From NCBI GenBank assembly GCA_049972045.1, contig JBMFKS010000002.1, positions 1-64,000 of the forward strand: a stretch of 64,000 bases of DNA, read 5' to 3'. This document shows positions 25,294 through 33,521 of this stretch, one piece after another; the stretch's first letter is position 1; the number at the start of each line of letters is the position of its first letter. Source of the stretch: SpSt-77 sp049972045 (GTDB lineage: Bacteria > Chloroflexota > Anaerolineae > B4-G1 > DUEL01). Below the pieces are notes generated by a model. That model had not been told where the DNA came from. It saw only the letters and a list, made by a program, of their open reading frames with translations, and searched no databases. The position numbers were made by a program, and so were the translations under genes.

Positions 25294-25575
25294 ATGCAGG
25301 ACGATGATTGGCTGGGGCGCGGGCTACGGCTGCCCGATTTTGAGGCGGAGGACGAGGTCCTGAGCGGAAGGCCGGCGGCAGTACCGGGAGAGGGCCGGAA
25401 AAAGCGCCCGGAGAGACGGCCCTCCGGGTCGTCCTCCGGAGGACTGGCGGGGCTCATCGGGACGCTCTCCCCCTTCCAGCGCTTCGTGCTGGCGCTGCTG
25501 CTGTTTCTGAACGTCGCGCTTCTGGGCTGTATGTGCCTGGTGATGACCGGGCGGATTGTGCCCTTTTCCCCCTGA
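25294..25575 (+). CDS. Small single-pass membrane protein
   Basis: 93 residues. The N-terminal half is charged and disordered (EAEDEV...GRKKRPERRPSGSSSGG); one transmembrane helix follows (about 64-84, FVLALLLFLNVALLGCMCLV). It ends TGRIVPFSP. No family is recognised. A weak GGAAGAG precedes the ATG. It may be co-transcribed with dnaN and the LysM gene. Confidence 0.55.
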   Translation: MQDDDWLGRGLRLPDFEAEDEVLSGRPAAVPGEGRKKRPERRPSGSSSGGLAGLIGTLSPFQRFVLALLLFLNVALLGCMCLVMTGRIVPFSP

Positions 25576-25580
25576 GATTG

Positions 25581-25744
25581 AGAGCTTGTCTGAAAAGTCA
25601 CCGGATTCTGTCATTGCGAGGAGGCCGCAGGCCGACGAAGCAATCTCCTGGCCGTGGTAGAGATTGCTTCGCTCCTTCGGGGCTCGCAATGACATTCCCA
25701 CGATACAAGTCATAGCAGGGCTTGCCATTTTTAAGACAAGCTCT
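25581..25744. mobile_element. MITE-like element with 11-bp terminal inverted repeats
   Basis: AGAGCTTGTCT at 25581-25591 and AGACAAGCTCT at 25734-25744 are perfect terminal inverted repeats (15 of 17 matches if extended). Inside is a hairpin: TCATTGCGAGGAGGCCGCAG...CGAAGCAATCTC and AGATTGCTTCG...GCTCGCAATGAC. The 164 bp encode nothing. An element with related ends lies at 47261-47459. Its inner words also occur at 161-255. Confidence 0.7.
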
Positions 25745-25784
25745 GAAGGGAGCGATATTTCTTCTCTGGGGGCGATGGCCCCCC

Positions 25785-26909
25785 TCAACCGGCTGTGCCC
25801 TTCGGCACCGACGTCTTCTCCAGTTCGGCCGCCAGATGAGCCACTGCCCGCGCCAGAGGGGAGTCCGGGGCGCTCAGCGCCAGGGGTTTGCCCTGGGCTA
25901 ACGCCCGTGCCTGGGACGGGTCAAAAGGAACGATCCCGGAGATGGGATGCTTAAGGACCCGCTGGAGGGCATCCACCGGTGGCATCGGCTCCGGCCCCGC
26001 CTGGTTCAGGATCAGCCGGACCTTGAAAGCATAGGGCTTTAAGACCTGAAGAGTCCCCACAGTGGTCTGGAGCGTTGGGGGGTCGGCGGCCGTCACCAGG
26101 AGGATCGCATCCGCGCGCTCCAGCACGGCCATCACTCCTTCTGTGAGCACCGCGGGAAGGTCCGCCACCACGTACAGGAAACTCTCCCTCAGCGCGGCCA
26201 GGACTGCCCGGATCATTTCCGGGGATAACCCTCCCCCCACGACGGGGACGAAAGGTGAAGCGAGCAGATGGACGCCGGAGGGATGGGTCAGAAGATAATT
26301 CCGGATGGTTGCTGAGCCGGGCCCAGGGGTCAGGAGGGCCAGAGCAGACCAGTTGGGGTCAGGCCGGAGCCCCAACTGAAGCGCGTCGTGCCCGGAAGAA
26401 GGGGAGAGGTCCACCAGGCAGACCTGATTCGGCGAGGAGCGGGCCAGGGTGATGGCCAGATTGACAGCCAGCGTGGTCGTTCCCACCCCTCCGCGCAGGC
26501 TCAATACAGCCATCGTCCCTCCCGCTGCGCGGCGGACCACCTTGCGGGTCAGCAGGCGGTTGACCCGCTCCAGGAGTTCCGCCATGGTGACCGGCTTGGC
26601 GATGTACTCGTCGGCCCCGGCTGCCAGGGCGGTCTCCCGGTCCACCGGCTGACCGCGGGCCGTGAGGATAATGATGGGGATCTGGGCAGTGGCCGGGTTT
26701 TGCCGTAACTGGCGACAGACCTCGTAGCCGTTCATCCCCGGCATCATCACATCTATGATGGCCAGGTCCGGTGGGTTCGCGCGGGCTTTTGCCAGACCGT
26801 CCTCCCCTTCGGCGCTCAGCATCACTTCATGCCCGCCCCGCTCCTCCAGCAGCATCCGGATCATCTGGAGCAGGTCGGCATTGTCGTCCACGACCAGAAT
26901 ACGGGCCAT
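25785..26909 (-). CDS. Response regulator receiver fused to a ParA/MinD-like ATPase
   Basis: 374 residues from the ATG at 26909 (GGGGGAGGAGG upstream). Residues 1-120 form a REC domain: VVDDN, phospho-acceptor Asp in AIIDVMMPG, Thr in ILTARG, Lys in IAKPV. Residues 133-370 are a ParA/CpaE-like ATPase with a deviant Walker A (SLRGGVGTTTLAVNLA, Arg in place of the usual first Lys), LVDLSPSSGHDALQLGL, and VVADLPAVL. CpaE-like proteins localise pilus or secretion machinery (known for Flp pili); no pilus genes are in this window. It has its own promoter on the minus strand. Confidence 0.85.
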   Translation of the reverse strand: MARILVVDDNADLLQMIRMLLEERGGHEVMLSAEGEDGLAKARANPPDLAIIDVMMPGMNGYEVCRQLRQNPATAQIPIIILTARGQPVDRETALAAGADEYIAKPVTMAELLERVNRLLTRKVVRRAAGGTMAVLSLRGGVGTTTLAVNLAITLARSSPNQVCLVDLSPSSGHDALQLGLRPDPNWSALALLTPGPGSATIRNYLLTHPSGVHLLASPFVPVVGGGLSPEMIRAVLAALRESFLYVVADLPAVLTEGVMAVLERADAILLVTAADPPTLQTTVGTLQVLKPYAFKVRLILNQAGPEPMPPVDALQRVLKHPISGIVPFDPSQARALAQGKPLALSAPDSPLARAVAHLAAELEKTSVPKGTAG

Positions 26910-26943
26910 GTCCGTCCTCCTCCCCCACAACGCTCATGGCGAT

Positions 26944-26972
26944 ATTATACCCCTAATTTGGCGATTTCACAA
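26944..26972 (-). promoter_or_regulatory. Promoter for the REC-ParA gene
   Basis: Minus-strand TTGTGA, a 17-bp spacer, and a perfect TATAAT (26949-26944), 35 bp before the ATG. Confidence 0.65.
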
Positions 26973-27017
26973 TGGGCAAGGCGTGTCCCCACCGTGTCGG
27001 AGGAAGGGAATAGTCCA

Positions 27018-27089
27018 CCAGTAGGGCAACTGCGAGCAGTTGCCCTACTGGAGGGCGCAGAGACCCACAAAAGGGCTGTTGACAAACCA
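27018..27089 (+). repeat. 72-bp dispersed repeat, copy 2 (hairpin plus TTGACA)
   Basis: Hairpin CCAGTAGGGCAACTGC-GA-GCAGTTGCCCTACTGG (27018-27051) is followed by a linker and GCTGTTGACAAACCA. It is the inverted copy of 9913-9984 with about one base difference in the hairpin. Confidence 0.85.
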
Positions 27090-27093
27090 GTAG

Positions 27094-27122
27094 TTGCGTT
27101 TTTTGCAGAGTTGTGCTACAAT
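27094..27122 (+). promoter_or_regulatory. Promoter for the LysM/M23 peptidase gene
   Basis: TTGCGT (27094-27099), 17 bp, TACAAT (27117-27122). The alternative -35 TTGACA at 27079-27084, supplied by the 72-bp repeat, would need a spacer of 32 bp. Confidence 0.5.
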
Positions 27123-27247
27123 CTACCACGCGGTTTTCCGTTCCCTGCGGGACGTTGAAAACGGAGCCGACTTTGGAAACGCTTGGGGAAACTGAAAGGA
27201 ACGTTCCTGAGGGAAACGTTCCACCGAAATCGCAGAACAGGGGCGGG

Positions 27248-28360
27248 TTGAACTCCGCCATCCACTGGCGGGATGAGGTCCTGCCCCGCCACTTGGCCCG
27301 TCTGGCGGTCTCCTGGTGGCAGTGGAGCAGTGACCGACAGGCGTTCTGGCCGTTGCTGAGCCGCACCTCGGCGCATCTCGCGCTGGTGATCGCGGCCTGT
27401 CTGGCCCTCCTGCTGAGCACCATCCGTATCCCCGTCTGGGCCGCCCGTTCGCTGACCCCCGCGGCAGACCTCTTCGCTTCCCAGAACAATATCAGTGCCA
27501 CTCAGGCCACACCGGCCGGAATGACTGCCCGCAGGGGGCATGCTCTCAAGCCGGACCCCTGGGCTCCGATCGCCCTGCGGGCCGATCCCCACACGGAAAT
27601 CCCCAAACGCCCGCGCCTGGGCGTGATCACCTACACAGTCCAGTTAGGGGATACCGTGCAGGCGATCGCAGCCCAGTTTGACCTGCAACCCACCACCATT
27701 ATGTGGGCAAACCCCGCCGTGGAGGATGCCCCAGACCTGCTGCGCATCGGGCAGGAACTGGTCATTCTGCCCGTGGACGGAGTGTACCACACCGTCAAAG
27801 AGGGCGAGACGCTGGAATCCATCGCCAAAAAATACAAGGTGGAAGTGGAAGCGATCACTTCCTGCCCGTATAACTCCCTCCAGCCCCCCGATTTCGCCAT
27901 TGAGCCGGGGATGAAACTGATCATCCCCGGCGGTGAGAAGCCCTGGGTGCCGAAAGTGGTGACCAGTTACACTGGGCCCATCCCCGAAGGGGCCCGGGGG
28001 ACCGGCCTGTTCCAGTGGCCGGTGCTGGGCTATATCACCCAGGGATACTGGTACGGCCACCGGGCCATAGACATCGGCGTCCCGGTGGGCACGGCGGTCC
28101 ACGCGGCCGACGGCGGCTTCGTCAGTTTTGCCGGATGGACCGATGTCGGCTACGGTTACCTGATCGTTATTGACCACGCCAACGGTTTCGCCACCTACTA
28201 CGCTCACCTGAGCAACTTCTACGTGATGGCCGGGCAGAAAGTGGAACGGGGCCAGGTCATCGGCGCCACCGGCAACACCGGCTGGTCCACCGGCCCGCAT
28301 CTCCACTTTGAGATCCGCTACCTCGGCGTACCCCAGAACCCCCGCGCGTATCTCCCGTAG
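27248..28360 (+). CDS. LysM-domain M23 peptidase (peptidoglycan endopeptidase)
   Basis: 370 residues from the TTG at 27248; the exact start is uncertain because the frame is open back to 27113, which lies upstream of the -10 box. A signal anchor sits at about residues 40-58 (LALVIAACLALLLSTIRI). Two LysM domains follow: TYTVQLGDTVQAIAAQFDL and YHTVKEGETLESIAKKYKV. The C-terminal peptidase M23 domain has its metal ligands in GHRAIDIG (His and Asp) and GPHLHFEIR (HxH). It likely cleaves peptidoglycan peptides outside the membrane. The leader 27130-27247 holds small hairpins (GGAACGTTCC, GGAAACGTTCC). A terminator follows. Confidence 0.88.
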   Translation: MNSAIHWRDEVLPRHLARLAVSWWQWSSDRQAFWPLLSRTSAHLALVIAACLALLLSTIRIPVWAARSLTPAADLFASQNNISATQATPAGMTARRGHALKPDPWAPIALRADPHTEIPKRPRLGVITYTVQLGDTVQAIAAQFDLQPTTIMWANPAVEDAPDLLRIGQELVILPVDGVYHTVKEGETLESIAKKYKVEVEAITSCPYNSLQPPDFAIEPGMKLIIPGGEKPWVPKVVTSYTGPIPEGARGTGLFQWPVLGYITQGYWYGHRAIDIGVPVGTAVHAADGGFVSFAGWTDVGYGYLIVIDHANGFATYYAHLSNFYVMAGQKVERGQVIGATGNTGWSTGPHLHFEIRYLGVPQNPRAYLP

Positions 28361-28375
28361 GGGAATCACAGGAGG

Positions 28376-28418
28376 AAGAGGGGGTTGGGGGCTCTGTGGC
28401 CCCTGACCCCCTCTTTTC
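28376..28418 (+). terminator. Terminator of the M23 peptidase gene
   Basis: AAGAGGGGGTTGGGGGC pairs imperfectly with GCCCCTGACCCCCTCTT, followed by TTCTT. It abuts the mtnP -35 box. Confidence 0.75.
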
Positions 28419-28447
28419 TTGACGCGGCAGGCCTTATCGGGTAGAAT
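28419..28447 (+). promoter_or_regulatory. Promoter for mtnP
   Basis: TTGACG (28419-28424), 17 bp, TAGAAT (28442-28447), 61 bp before the mtnP ATG. Confidence 0.7.
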
Positions 28448-28508
28448 ATCGCCAAAGGATTCCCGGAATCGGCCGTCATTCACCTGATCCGACAAAGGAG
28501 TGAGAACT

Positions 28509-29381
28509 ATGGCGGATATCCCCATTCGCATCGGCGTCATCGGCGGCTCCGGCCTCTACCAGATGGAAGGGCTGAGCGACGTGGAAGAGCGACGCATTTC
28601 CACCCCCTTCGGCGACCCGTCGGACGTCATCGTCACTGGGAGCCTGGAGGGGGTACGGGTGGCTTTCCTGGCCCGCCACGGGCGGGGCCACCGCATCATG
28701 CCCACCGAGGTCAACTACCGCGCCAACATCTATGCCCTCAAGACTCTGGGCGTGGAGTGGGTGGTCTCTATCTCTGCCTGTGGCTCCCTGCGGGAGCACA
28801 TCCACCCGGGCGAAATCGTCATCCCCGACCAGTTGTTTGACTTCACCAAAAAGCGGGCCTACACGTTCTTCGGCAATGGACTGGTGGCCCACATCGGCGT
28901 CGCCGACCCCTTCTGCCCCAATCTCTCGGCCATGCTGGCCGACGCGGTGGAGACGGCGGGCGGCCGGGTCCATCGGGGCGGACGGTTCATCACCATTGAG
29001 GGGCCCCGTTTCTCCACCAGAGGGGAGAGTTTCACCTACCGCGCCTGGGGAATGGATATCATCGGTATGACCACCAGCCCGGAGGCGTTCCTGGCGCGGG
29101 AGGCGGAGATGTGCTACGCGGTCATGGCCCACGTTACCGACTACGACGTCTGGCATGAGACGGAGGAGCCGGTGAATGTGGAGATGTTGCTCTCTACCCT
29201 GGCGGCCAACGCCCAACTGGCCCAGCGGGCCATCCGCATCCTGGTCCCCCGCCTGGCCGCCGCCGAACGGGCCTGCGAGTGCGGCTCCACCCTTGCCACC
29301 GCGCTCATCACCCAGCCCGACCTGGTCCCCGAAAGCCTCAAGCGGGACCTGGCGCCCCTCATCGGGAAGTACCTGAAGTGA
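28509..29381 (+). CDS. mtnP: S-methyl-5'-thioadenosine phosphorylase
   Basis: 290 residues from the ATG at 28509 (AAAGGAG upstream; an in-frame GTG at 28500 overlaps that site). It phosphorolyses methylthioadenosine to adenine and methylthioribose-1-phosphate for methionine salvage. Motifs of the PNP/MTAP family: IGVIGGSGLY, FLARHGRGHRIMPTEVNYRANI, phosphate-binding and purine-site residues in SISACGSLRE, IEGPRFSTRGES and DIIGMTTSPEAFLAREAEMCYA. Other MTA-cycle genes are absent. It heads a three-gene run with a GtrA-like protein and an RNase H-like protein. Confidence 0.94.
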   Translation: MADIPIRIGVIGGSGLYQMEGLSDVEERRISTPFGDPSDVIVTGSLEGVRVAFLARHGRGHRIMPTEVNYRANIYALKTLGVEWVVSISACGSLREHIHPGEIVIPDQLFDFTKKRAYTFFGNGLVAHIGVADPFCPNLSAMLADAVETAGGRVHRGGRFITIEGPRFSTRGESFTYRAWGMDIIGMTTSPEAFLAREAEMCYAVMAHVTDYDVWHETEEPVNVEMLLSTLAANAQLAQRAIRILVPRLAAAERACECGSTLATALITQPDLVPESLKRDLAPLIGKYLK

Positions 29382-29382
29382 T

Positions 29383-29886
29383 ATGTCGCCCGCCGCTCTT
29401 GTCGCCCGCACCCGTCTTTTCCTGCGGACGAACCGGAAGGAAGTGGTCCGCTTCCTGAAGTTCTCCGTCGTCGGCACCATCGGCGCGGTGGTGGATTTCG
29501 GCACCCTCTACCTCCTCCATGTGGTCGTCGGGCTCCCCATCGTCCTGGCCAACACCTGCTCCTTCACCGCCGCCGTCCTCAGCAACTTCACCTGGAACCG
29601 GTATTGGACGTACCCGGACTCCCGCTCCAAGCCCATCCGCATCCAACTGGCCCAGTTCTTCGTCGTCAACGTCGCCGGGTGGGGGATCAACACGGGCATC
29701 CTGGTCCTGCTGCGCTACCCCTGCGTTTCGCTGGTGGGGACGGCCACCCGCGCCCTGGCGCTCAGCCTGACCCCGGAAACCCTCTACAAACTGGGCTACA
29801 ACCTGGCGAAGGCGATCGCGACCGGCGTCGTCCTCTTCTGGAATTTCTTCGTCAACCGCTTCTGGACTTACTCCGATGTCTCCTGA
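29383..29886 (+). CDS. GtrA-like membrane protein
   Basis: 167 residues with four predicted helices. The signature RFLKFSVVGTIGAVVDFGTLYLL, later SNFTWNRYWTYPD, and the closing NFFVNRFWTYSD identify the GtrA family, which includes flippase-like transfer of lipid-linked sugars (for example bactoprenol-glucose in Shigella phages). The start is 1 bp after the mtnP stop; its end overlaps the next gene by 11 bp. No glycosyltransferase lies beside it. Confidence 0.88.
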   Translation: MSPAALVARTRLFLRTNRKEVVRFLKFSVVGTIGAVVDFGTLYLLHVVVGLPIVLANTCSFTAAVLSNFTWNRYWTYPDSRSKPIRIQLAQFFVVNVAGWGINTGILVLLRYPCVSLVGTATRALALSLTPETLYKLGYNLAKAIATGVVLFWNFFVNRFWTYSDVS

Positions 29887-30292
29887 AGGTCGGCCCGTCA
29901 TCCGGATTCTCTTTGACGGCGGGAGCCGGGGGAACCCCGGGCCGGGCTACGGGAGTTACCACATCCAGTTTCCGGACGGGCGCGGAGAGACGGTCCGGCG
30001 GGACTTCGGGCGCCGGATGACGAACAACGAGGCGGAGTACCATACCCTGCTGGCGGCTCTGGAGGACCTGGCGGGCCGCCTGCGGAAGGAAGGGTGGGAT
30101 CCGGCGGAGGTGACGGTGGACATCCGGGGCGACTCCGCGCTGGTTATCTCCCAACTGGTAGGCGAGTGGAAGGCCCGCCACCCGCGCATGCGGGCCCTGC
30201 GGGACCGGGCGCGGGCGTTGCTGGGAATCTTCGGGGGCTACCACCTGGAGCGGGTACCGCGCGCGGTCGCGCTCCGGCATCTGGGGCATTAG
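29876..30292 (+). CDS. RNase HI-like protein with atypical C-terminus
   Basis: 138 residues. The RNase H fold is clear: LFDGGSRGNPGPGYG (first Asp), MTNNEAEYHTLLAAL (Glu), IRGDSALVISQLVGEW (second Asp), and ARHPRMRALRDRARALL. The usual last motif (PREENxxAD) carrying the fourth catalytic acid is not seen; the protein ends RVPRAVALRHLGH. Either this is a lineage variant that uses the final His or the protein is inactive. It overlaps the GtrA-like gene by 11 bp. A strong terminator follows. Confidence 0.8.
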   Translation: MSPEGRPVIRILFDGGSRGNPGPGYGSYHIQFPDGRGETVRRDFGRRMTNNEAEYHTLLAALEDLAGRLRKEGWDPAEVTVDIRGDSALVISQLVGEWKARHPRMRALRDRARALLGIFGGYHLERVPRAVALRHLGH

Positions 30293-30303
30293 CGGGGACG
30301 GTC

Positions 30304-30346
30304 GGGCTTGGCGGGGCGGCGCAGCCGCCCCGCCAAGCCCCTTTTC
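30304..30346 (+). terminator. Strong terminator after the mtnP run
   Basis: Perfect 17-bp stem: GGGCTTGGCGGGGCGGC (30304-30320) and its complement (30324-30340) with a GCA loop, then CTTTTCT. Confidence 0.92.
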
Positions 30347-30371
30347 TAACGCGTTTCTTGCGTCCGATTTC

Positions 30372-30400
30372 TTGATTTCCGCCGCCGGGTGTGGTAAAAT
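30372..30400 (+). promoter_or_regulatory. Promoter for the YHS protein and copA
   Basis: TTGATT (30372-30377), 17 bp, TAAAAT (30395-30400). No copper-responsive operator is recognised. Confidence 0.6.
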
Positions 30401-30464
30401 AGATGACGATCAACCAAATCGGGCGCCCCTCCGGCGGGCCCGAGCATCCTGTGGAGGTGATGAT

Positions 30465-30641
30465 ATGGCCGTGGACCCGGTCTGCAAAATGGAAGTGGAT
30501 CCCGAGACCGCTCCGGCGAAGACGGTCTACAAGGGGCAGACGTACTATTTCTGCGCCACCGGTTGCAAAGTAGCCTTTGAGAAGGACCCGGAGAAGTACC
30601 TGCGGGAGACCGAAAAGGCCGAAGGACACCATGCCCGGTAA
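30465..30641 (+). CDS. YHS domain protein
   Basis: 58 residues from the ATG at 30465 with GGAGGTGAT upstream. It has the YHS pattern: DPVCKMEVDPETAPAK, then YKGQTYYFCATGCKVAFEKDPEKYL. Cys5-type and paired Cys residues suggest metal binding. YHS proteins are often encoded with or fused to copper-transporting ATPases, and copA follows 409 bp downstream. It ends in a His-rich tail (EGHHAR). Confidence 0.88.
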   Translation: MAVDPVCKMEVDPETAPAKTVYKGQTYYFCATGCKVAFEKDPEKYLRETEKAEGHHAR

Positions 30642-30734
30642 GCTCTCTCAACGGCAGAGACGATAGGAGTTCCCGTGGTGAGGGAATACGCCCCGCCGGC
30701 AGGCCGCCGGTTGGAGTGCAGGCCGCCAGCGCCG

Positions 30735-30866
30735 CTGCTCGTGTTGCGGCACGGAACGAAGTGAAGTGCCGCCGCTGCTGCTGCTCGTAGTGCGGCACGA
30801 AACGGAGTGAAGTGCCGCCGCTGCCGCTGCTCGTAGTGCGGCACGAAACGGAGTGAAGTGCCGCTT
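30735..30866. repeat. Tandem 46-bp repeat, about 2.9 copies, each a hairpin
   Basis: Copies start at 30735, 30781 and 30827 (exact 46-bp period). Each has CTGCTCGTAGTGCGGCAC...GTGCCGC, so GCGGCAC and GTGCCGC pair around GAAACGGAGTGAA. Copy 1 is slightly diverged. It lies between the YHS gene and copA. No spacers are present, so it is not a CRISPR array. Confidence 0.9.
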
Positions 30867-30884
30867 CCGGCGCCACTCCGCTTC

Positions 30885-31012
30885 GCCCTCGGCCCAAGGC
30901 CTCGGCGCGAGCGAACCTCCTCGACCTGAGGCCGTCGCCCCGATGGGGCTCGCCCCGAGGGGCCGACGCCCGGCGCGACGCGCCCAGGGAGGCCGATTTC
31001 CCATCGGCGAAG
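30885..31012. repeat. GC-rich CCCGAGGG block, inverted relative to 9661
   Basis: Contains CTCGGCGCGAGCGAAC, GGGGCTCGCCCCGAGGGGCC and ends GGCCGATTTCCCATCGGCGAA, which is the reverse complement of the start of the 9661 block. It ends 39 bp before the copA ATG and holds one of the few TCGA sites (30921). Confidence 0.75.
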
Positions 31013-31050
31013 TTTCTGCATCCTTCGGGTCTCCGGGATAAAGGAGCACT

Positions 31051-33513
31051 ATGGCTGAACAACGTATTTCCATCCCCGTTCGGGGCATGACCTGCGCTTC
31101 GTGCGTCGCCCATGTGGAGGGGGCCCTGCGCGGCGTGGATGGCGTGGAGGAAGTCGCCGTGAACCTGGCCACCGAGCGGGCCACCCTCCGCTTTGACCCC
31201 CGGGCCGTCCGCATGGCCGACCTGGTCCGCGCTGTGCAGGAGACCGGCTACGAGGTCCCCACCGAGACGGTGGTCCTCCCCATCGGCGGGATGACCTGCG
31301 CGGCTTGCGTCGCCCACGTGGAGGAAGCCCTGCGCGGGCTCCCGGGTGTCGTCTCCGCCTCGGTCAACCTGGCCACGGAGAAGGCGACGGTCACCTTCAT
31401 CCCCGGCGTGGTGGGCATCCCCGACTTCCAGCGGGCGGTGGCGGAGGCCGGGTACGAAGTGCTGGAGGCCCCTGCCGAAAGGGCGGTGGCCGAAGAGGAC
31501 GAGGCCGAGCGCAAAATGCGTGAGAGCCGCTTCCGCATGCGTGTCGCCTGGGCGTTCACCGTCCCCATCATCCTCTGGATGCTCCCCGAGATGCTCTGGG
31601 GGGTGATGTGGCCCAGCCACCTGGTCTTCCATCTGGGGATGATCCTCCTGGCCGCGCCCGTCCTCTTCTGGGTGGGCCGCCGGACCTACCGCAGTGGCCT
31701 CTCCGCCGCCCTGCACGGTTTCGCCAACATGGACACCCTCATCACCCTGGGCACGGGCGTCTCCTTCCTCACCGGCCCGGCGTCCTTCTTCTTCCCCGTC
31801 GCCAACTACGCCGGGGTGGCGGCGATGATTATGGCTTTCCACCTCACCGGCCGGTACGTGGAAGAGACGGCGAAAGGCCGCGCCTCCCAGGCCATCCGCA
31901 AACTCCTGGAACTGGGCGCCAAAACGGCGCGCGTCGTCCGGGACGGGATAGAGGTGGAAGTGCCCATTGAGGAAGTCCAGGTGGGGGACCTGATGGTCGT
32001 CCGTCCGGGCGAGAAAATCCCCACCGACGGCGTCGTCCTGGAGGGGGAAAGCGCTGTGGACGAATCTATGGCCACCGGCGAGTCCATGCCCGTGGAGAAG
32101 CGCCCCGGCGACGAGGTCATCGGCGCCACCGTCAACCAGGACGGACTCCTGAAGGTGCGGGCCACCCGGGTGGGGCGGGACACCTTCCTGGCCCAGGTCA
32201 TCCGGCTGGTGGAGGAGGCGCAGGGCTCCAAAGTCCCCATCCAGGCCTTCGCCGACCGGGTAACCGCCGTCTTTGTGCCGATCGTGCTGGGGATCGCGCT
32301 TCTCACTCTGGTAGCCTGGCTGGCGTTTCCGGATTTGATGCGGACCCTGGTGACGGCCGGCTCCTTTTTGCCCTGGGTGAATCCGAACCTGGGGACCGTC
32401 ACCTTGGCCATCATCTCCACCGTCGCCGTCCTGGTGATTGCCTGTCCCTGCGCGCTGGGCCTGGCGACGCCCACCGCGCTCATGGTGGGAAGCGCCCGGG
32501 GCGCCGAGCGCGGCATCCTCATCCGCTCCGGCGAGGCCATCCAGACCCTCAAGGATGTGCGGGTGGTGGTTTTTGATAAGACGGGGACCCTCACGAAAGG
32601 GAAGCCCGCCGTGACCGACATCGTACCGGCCGAAGGGATGAGCGAAGAGGAACTCCTCTACCTGGCCGGGTCGGCGGAACGGGGGTCAGAGCATCCCCTG
32701 GGGCGGGCGGTGGTGGAGGGGGCCCTCGCCCGGGGCCTGGCGCTGGCGGACCCCGCCGAATTCCAGGCCCTGCGCGGCCGCGGGGTCGCGGCAACGGTGG
32801 ACGGGAAACGGGTCCTGGTGGGCTCTCGGCGGCTCATGGAGGAGGCGGGGCTCCCCCCGGCCCTGCTGGAGGAGACCCTGCGCCGGCTGGAGGCGGAGGC
32901 AAAGACGGCCATTCTGGTGGCGGTGGACGGCCGCCTGGGCGGAGTCCTGGCGGTGGCCGACCCGCTGAAGGAGGACGCCGTCGCTGCCGTGGAGGCCTTG
33001 CACCGGCTTGGCCTGCGGACGGCGATGCTCACCGGCGATAACCGCCGGACCGCGGAGGCTATCGCCCGGCGGGTGGGCATAGACGAAGTGCGGGCCGAGG
33101 TCCTCCCTGAAGGCAAAGTGGCGGAGGTCCGCCGCCTGCAGGAGCAGTACGGTCGGGTAGCCTTTGTGGGCGACGGCATCAACGACGCTCCCGCTCTCAA
33201 GGGAGCGGACGTGGGTATCGCCATCGGGACGGGCACCGACATCGCCATTGAGGCCGGGGACGTGACCCTGGTGCGCGGGGAACTTTCGGGCGTCGTGGAG
33301 GCGATCCACCTTAGCCGGGCCACCTTCCGCAAAATCCGCCAGAACCTTTTCTGGGCCTTTTTCTATAACGTGGTGATGATCCCCCTGGCAGGGATGGGGT
33401 GGATGCATCCCGTGCTGGCGGAGATCGCCATGGCGACTTCTTCGGTAACGGTGGTGACCAACGCCAACACCCTGCGGCGGGTGGACATCCGGATGAATCC
33501 TGATTCGGGGTAA
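31051..33513 (+). CDS. copA: Copper-translocating P-type ATPase
   Basis: 820 residues, P1B-type. Two N-terminal heavy-metal domains carry GMTCASC (Cys15/Cys18) and GMTCAAC (Cys83/Cys86). Eight transmembrane helices are expected; the ion-binding CPC is in VIACPCALGLATP (Cys465/Cys467). Phosphorylation site DKTGT starts at Asp509, the HP motif is GSEHPLGRAVV, and the hinge is VGDGINDAPALKGADVG. CPC with these flanks fits Cu+ export (CopA). The ATG follows AAGGAG. The upstream YHS gene probably belongs to the same system. A hairpin terminator follows. Confidence 0.95.
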   Translation: MAEQRISIPVRGMTCASCVAHVEGALRGVDGVEEVAVNLATERATLRFDPRAVRMADLVRAVQETGYEVPTETVVLPIGGMTCAACVAHVEEALRGLPGVVSASVNLATEKATVTFIPGVVGIPDFQRAVAEAGYEVLEAPAERAVAEEDEAERKMRESRFRMRVAWAFTVPIILWMLPEMLWGVMWPSHLVFHLGMILLAAPVLFWVGRRTYRSGLSAALHGFANMDTLITLGTGVSFLTGPASFFFPVANYAGVAAMIMAFHLTGRYVEETAKGRASQAIRKLLELGAKTARVVRDGIEVEVPIEEVQVGDLMVVRPGEKIPTDGVVLEGESAVDESMATGESMPVEKRPGDEVIGATVNQDGLLKVRATRVGRDTFLAQVIRLVEEAQGSKVPIQAFADRVTAVFVPIVLGIALLTLVAWLAFPDLMRTLVTAGSFLPWVNPNLGTVTLAIISTVAVLVIACPCALGLATPTALMVGSARGAERGILIRSGEAIQTLKDVRVVVFDKTGTLTKGKPAVTDIVPAEGMSEEELLYLAGSAERGSEHPLGRAVVEGALARGLALADPAEFQALRGRGVAATVDGKRVLVGSRRLMEEAGLPPALLEETLRRLEAEAKTAILVAVDGRLGGVLAVADPLKEDAVAAVEALHRLGLRTAMLTGDNRRTAEAIARRVGIDEVRAEVLPEGKVAEVRRLQEQYGRVAFVGDGINDAPALKGADVGIAIGTGTDIAIEAGDVTLVRGELSGVVEAIHLSRATFRKIRQNLFWAFFYNVVMIPLAGMGWMHPVLAEIAMATSSVTVVTNANTLRRVDIRMNPDSG

Positions 33514-33521
33514 AAAGAACT

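Noticed and set aside
30735..30866. CRISPR array
   Set aside because: 46-bp units are contiguous and lack variable spacers; no cas genes.
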